Origin: Takakia lepidozioides
Lineage: Eukaryota > Streptophyta > Takakiopsida > Takakiales > Takakiaceae
Direction: 5' to 3'
DNA: 64,000 nucleotides
Assembly: GCA_030704615.1 (NCBI GenBank)
Contig: CM060734.1
Location: 57,678,042 to 57,742,041, forward strand
How positions within the stretch are numbered: the stretch's first letter is position 1; the number at the start of each line of letters is the position of its first letter. Shown piece after piece: positions 61,960 through 64,000 of the stretch. Below the pieces are notes generated by a model. That model ran no database searches and was not told the DNA's origin. It was given only the letters and a program-made list of their open reading frames with translations. The position numbers and the translations under genes are program-made.

Positions 61960-62437
61960 GTATTTCTCCTACGACTCAAAGTACCTCGTGTCATGTAAGG
62001 ACGGGGACTTTGAGTTGAGGAAGATACACCCTTCAGACCACCTGGAAAAAGAGGAGGTGTCACTGTTGGAGGGGGATTGACACTTCAATTTGAGGTATGG
62101 CAGCGGCCCTGATGCCATCGAACTTGGCCCATGTGACCTCCAAATTGCTCGAGATAGGGGTTGGGTCAACGACAACCTCATGGACTTCTACTCCAAGTAA
62201 ATATCCTCCCTCCTAGCACATCCTACAATCATCACCTTCCATGTACTATTCCAGTCACTAATCACATTTATGTCTTCATCTTTACAGGCACATACAGGTG
62301 ATATAACCCAATGTGAGCATGAGCATACTCACCCCTTTCTATTTTACAACATTAGCAGTGGATGGATACAGTTCAATCAAGCGGTGGTTGCCAACAATTG
62401 ACAGAGATCATCTCCTTATTCTAAACAACAAGGAATA
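61960..62437 (+). pseudogene. Ulp1/SENP-like cysteine protease (C48) fragment
   Basis: Plus-strand translation gives LGPCDLQIARDRGWVNDNLM then DFYSK, matching the start of the Ulp1 catalytic fold (W-hydrophobic-N-D..hydrophobic..FY). In another frame follows SILTPFYFTTLAVDGYSSIK then RWLPTIDRDHLLI, matching the next segment (FF..L...G...V.RW). Stops and frame changes separate them. The catalytic His, Asp and Cys region is not seen. Ulp1-like domains are frequent cargo of plant Mutator-like and CACTA elements, but a decayed host gene is equally possible. Confidence 0.55.
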
Positions 62438-64000
62438 AGTGACTTCTTTGAAATTCTCTAGAATCATTTCTCACAAGCATCAATCTGTTGTGTATGATTT
62501 GCCTAATAACTATGTCTCAGGAGGGCTTGGACTTTTGGCTCAGCATTGAGGTTTTCAAAGCTGATAAACAGAGGTACATGAACAATTCATTTGATGGATT
62601 TGAAGAGAGCATCTATCTGGTGAGAGTATGCAGGACAATGAATCAGAAAGTGAACATTGTCTTCAGGTTGCCCACTAAATAACACCTTAGATTCCTTTGG
62701 CGCTTGGCCGTAGCCAAGACCTTACAAAATACAAATATATAGCACGGAAATTGCAACAAAGAAGGGCCAGCGATCACCAAAGGGGCTGAGCACATAAATT
62801 GCAATAAAGAAAGGCCAGATTTCACCAAAGGAGCTGATGAACAAAGGACGTTCCAAGCTTGGCACAAGAATATAGGGTGGCCAAAATGAAGGAACTCCCC
62901 CTAAGCAGAAGTGCGGGGCCCGCGCGATGAGTGTGGTTGCGGCTTGGGCTTTGGCCTTGAATTGTGGTAGCACGCAGCGAGTGCAAGCAGGCATGGGATG
63001 GCGAGAGCGTTGGCAGCACATCAACATACAGCCAGTGGTAAGTGCGGGCCCCGGCAGGTGAGCTGTGGACTTAGTAAGGAACGAGTGCAAGGCTGAAAGC
63101 ATGCGTGGGCCTGCGGGAGGCTGGAGCTGCGAGCAACTTCCTAAGTCTCTTCTAGAGTTTGCCCCCAACCACCCTAACCCTGTCCGTTGGATGTAACCAG
63201 GCCTGGGCCCTGGCATGCTGGATTTCCAAGAATAATATTCAGGACACAAGTAACTGTTCATGAGGATCTTGTGCTGCTCAGCGTGTTTGGAATCAAATTC
63301 AAGCTAGTCGTTAGACTCCATGGATGGTCTTATCGTTGTGCACGTGAGGAGAGGAACTATTGGTTGTGCCTCAAGACTCATTTGCTTTTTCACTAGTTTT
63401 CCCCACAACAATTAGACTTTTTGAAAAAGACGTTATTTTCTAACAAAGGCCGGTCATGTAGGTTCTCATACCCACCTATAACCAACAAAATCAGGTTAGG
63501 GTTTTGTTACGCATTTAATTAATTCATGTATCATTCAGCTGCACAATATAAATTCTCCCTAAAGTAAAGAAAGTGAGGAAAATTTTCTGGCACTAATATC
63601 ATATCAAGGAGGACATTTTGTGGCATTGTTGCGTTGACTTTCTTTTCTTGATTGGGACCTATATCCAATAGAATTTATATTAGTTACATGCACATCAAAG
63701 CTTAAAAGAATGAGATTACATCGACATCTCTCGTCATGAATATGAGATCAGAGGTGATAGAGTTCGGAAGAAACACCAAATTGCTCATGAGGTTTGCATG
63801 GGGGAGTAAAGAGGAAAAAAGAATATACAGGTTCAGTCGCTGCTCACTGTCCTTTTCAAGTCACTACTCAATCTATTAGCTTTATTTGTAGTAGGGAGCA
63901 AGCTGCAGTTTTCTCATCTTATATCATATCATACAGGGCAGGACAAATTTATGTGTAACAAGAGAGACGAGAGTGATTTAGTGCTTATATCATCATTACA
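62438..64000. other. Intergenic DNA, nothing recognised
   Basis: Includes a two-copy 48-bp tandem repeat (62741-62788, 62789-62836; AGCAC...AATTGCAA.AAAG). The long minus-strand frame at 62722-63261 spans this repeat and has no domain, so no protein is claimed. Confidence 0.4.

Noticed and set aside
62722-63261. 179-codon minus-strand frame as a gene
   Set aside because: It runs through a 48-bp tandem repeat and has no domain or plausible homology.

Overview
The window is nuclear DNA of a land plant. The evidence is spliceosomal GT-AG introns, xylan- and tocopherol-pathway genes, a DYW-type PPR RNA-editing factor, B3 transcription factors, telo-boxes (TTAGGGTTT) upstream of a ribosomal protein gene, and LINE, CACTA-like and SINE-like debris. 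Several PLS-type PPR sequences, loose gene spacing and introns of about 100-1000 bp would fit a seed-free plant (bryophyte, lycophyte or fern), but the lineage cannot be fixed from this sequence.

Layout. At 17-2824 (minus) is a complete five-exon IRX10-like xylan xylosyltransferase. A LINE remnant lies at 4250-4990. From 5235 to 13983 is a repeat-rich block whose ends look like CACTA terminal inverted repeats. It holds broken pieces of at least four unrelated host genes (PPR, JmjC demethylase, Miro GTPase, SEC13) in mixed orientations. A reverse-transcriptase fragment follows at about 15 kb. At 17154-20011 is a two-B3-domain (REM-like) transcription factor gene. Intergenic DNA with SINE-like elements runs to 25.7 kb.

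At 25738-33089 is a complete 13-exon exportin-T (PAUSED) gene in which every intron is phase 0. At 36738-37073 (minus) is ribosomal protein eL30. A decayed, inverted second eL30 copy (37346-37636) lies between it and a DYW PPR gene (37659-40768). An unidentified set of coding-like exons lies at 41.7-42.8 kb. A MAZZA-like receptor kinase (49352-53844, 10 exons), a two-exon KEN-box nuclear protein (55309-56500, minus) and plastid MPBQ/MSBQ methyltransferase VTE3 (57563-59580) follow. A foldback element (about 60.65-61.37 kb) and Ulp1-protease-like debris close the window.

These are independent housekeeping and regulatory genes rather than a pathway cluster. The most unusual items are the gene-fragment-collecting CACTA-like block, a roughly 260-bp module repeated upstream of the kinase and VTE3 genes, and the eL30/PPR intergenic arrangement. 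All exon coordinates were derived by eye from splice signals, reading frame and remembered family sequences; no search was run.
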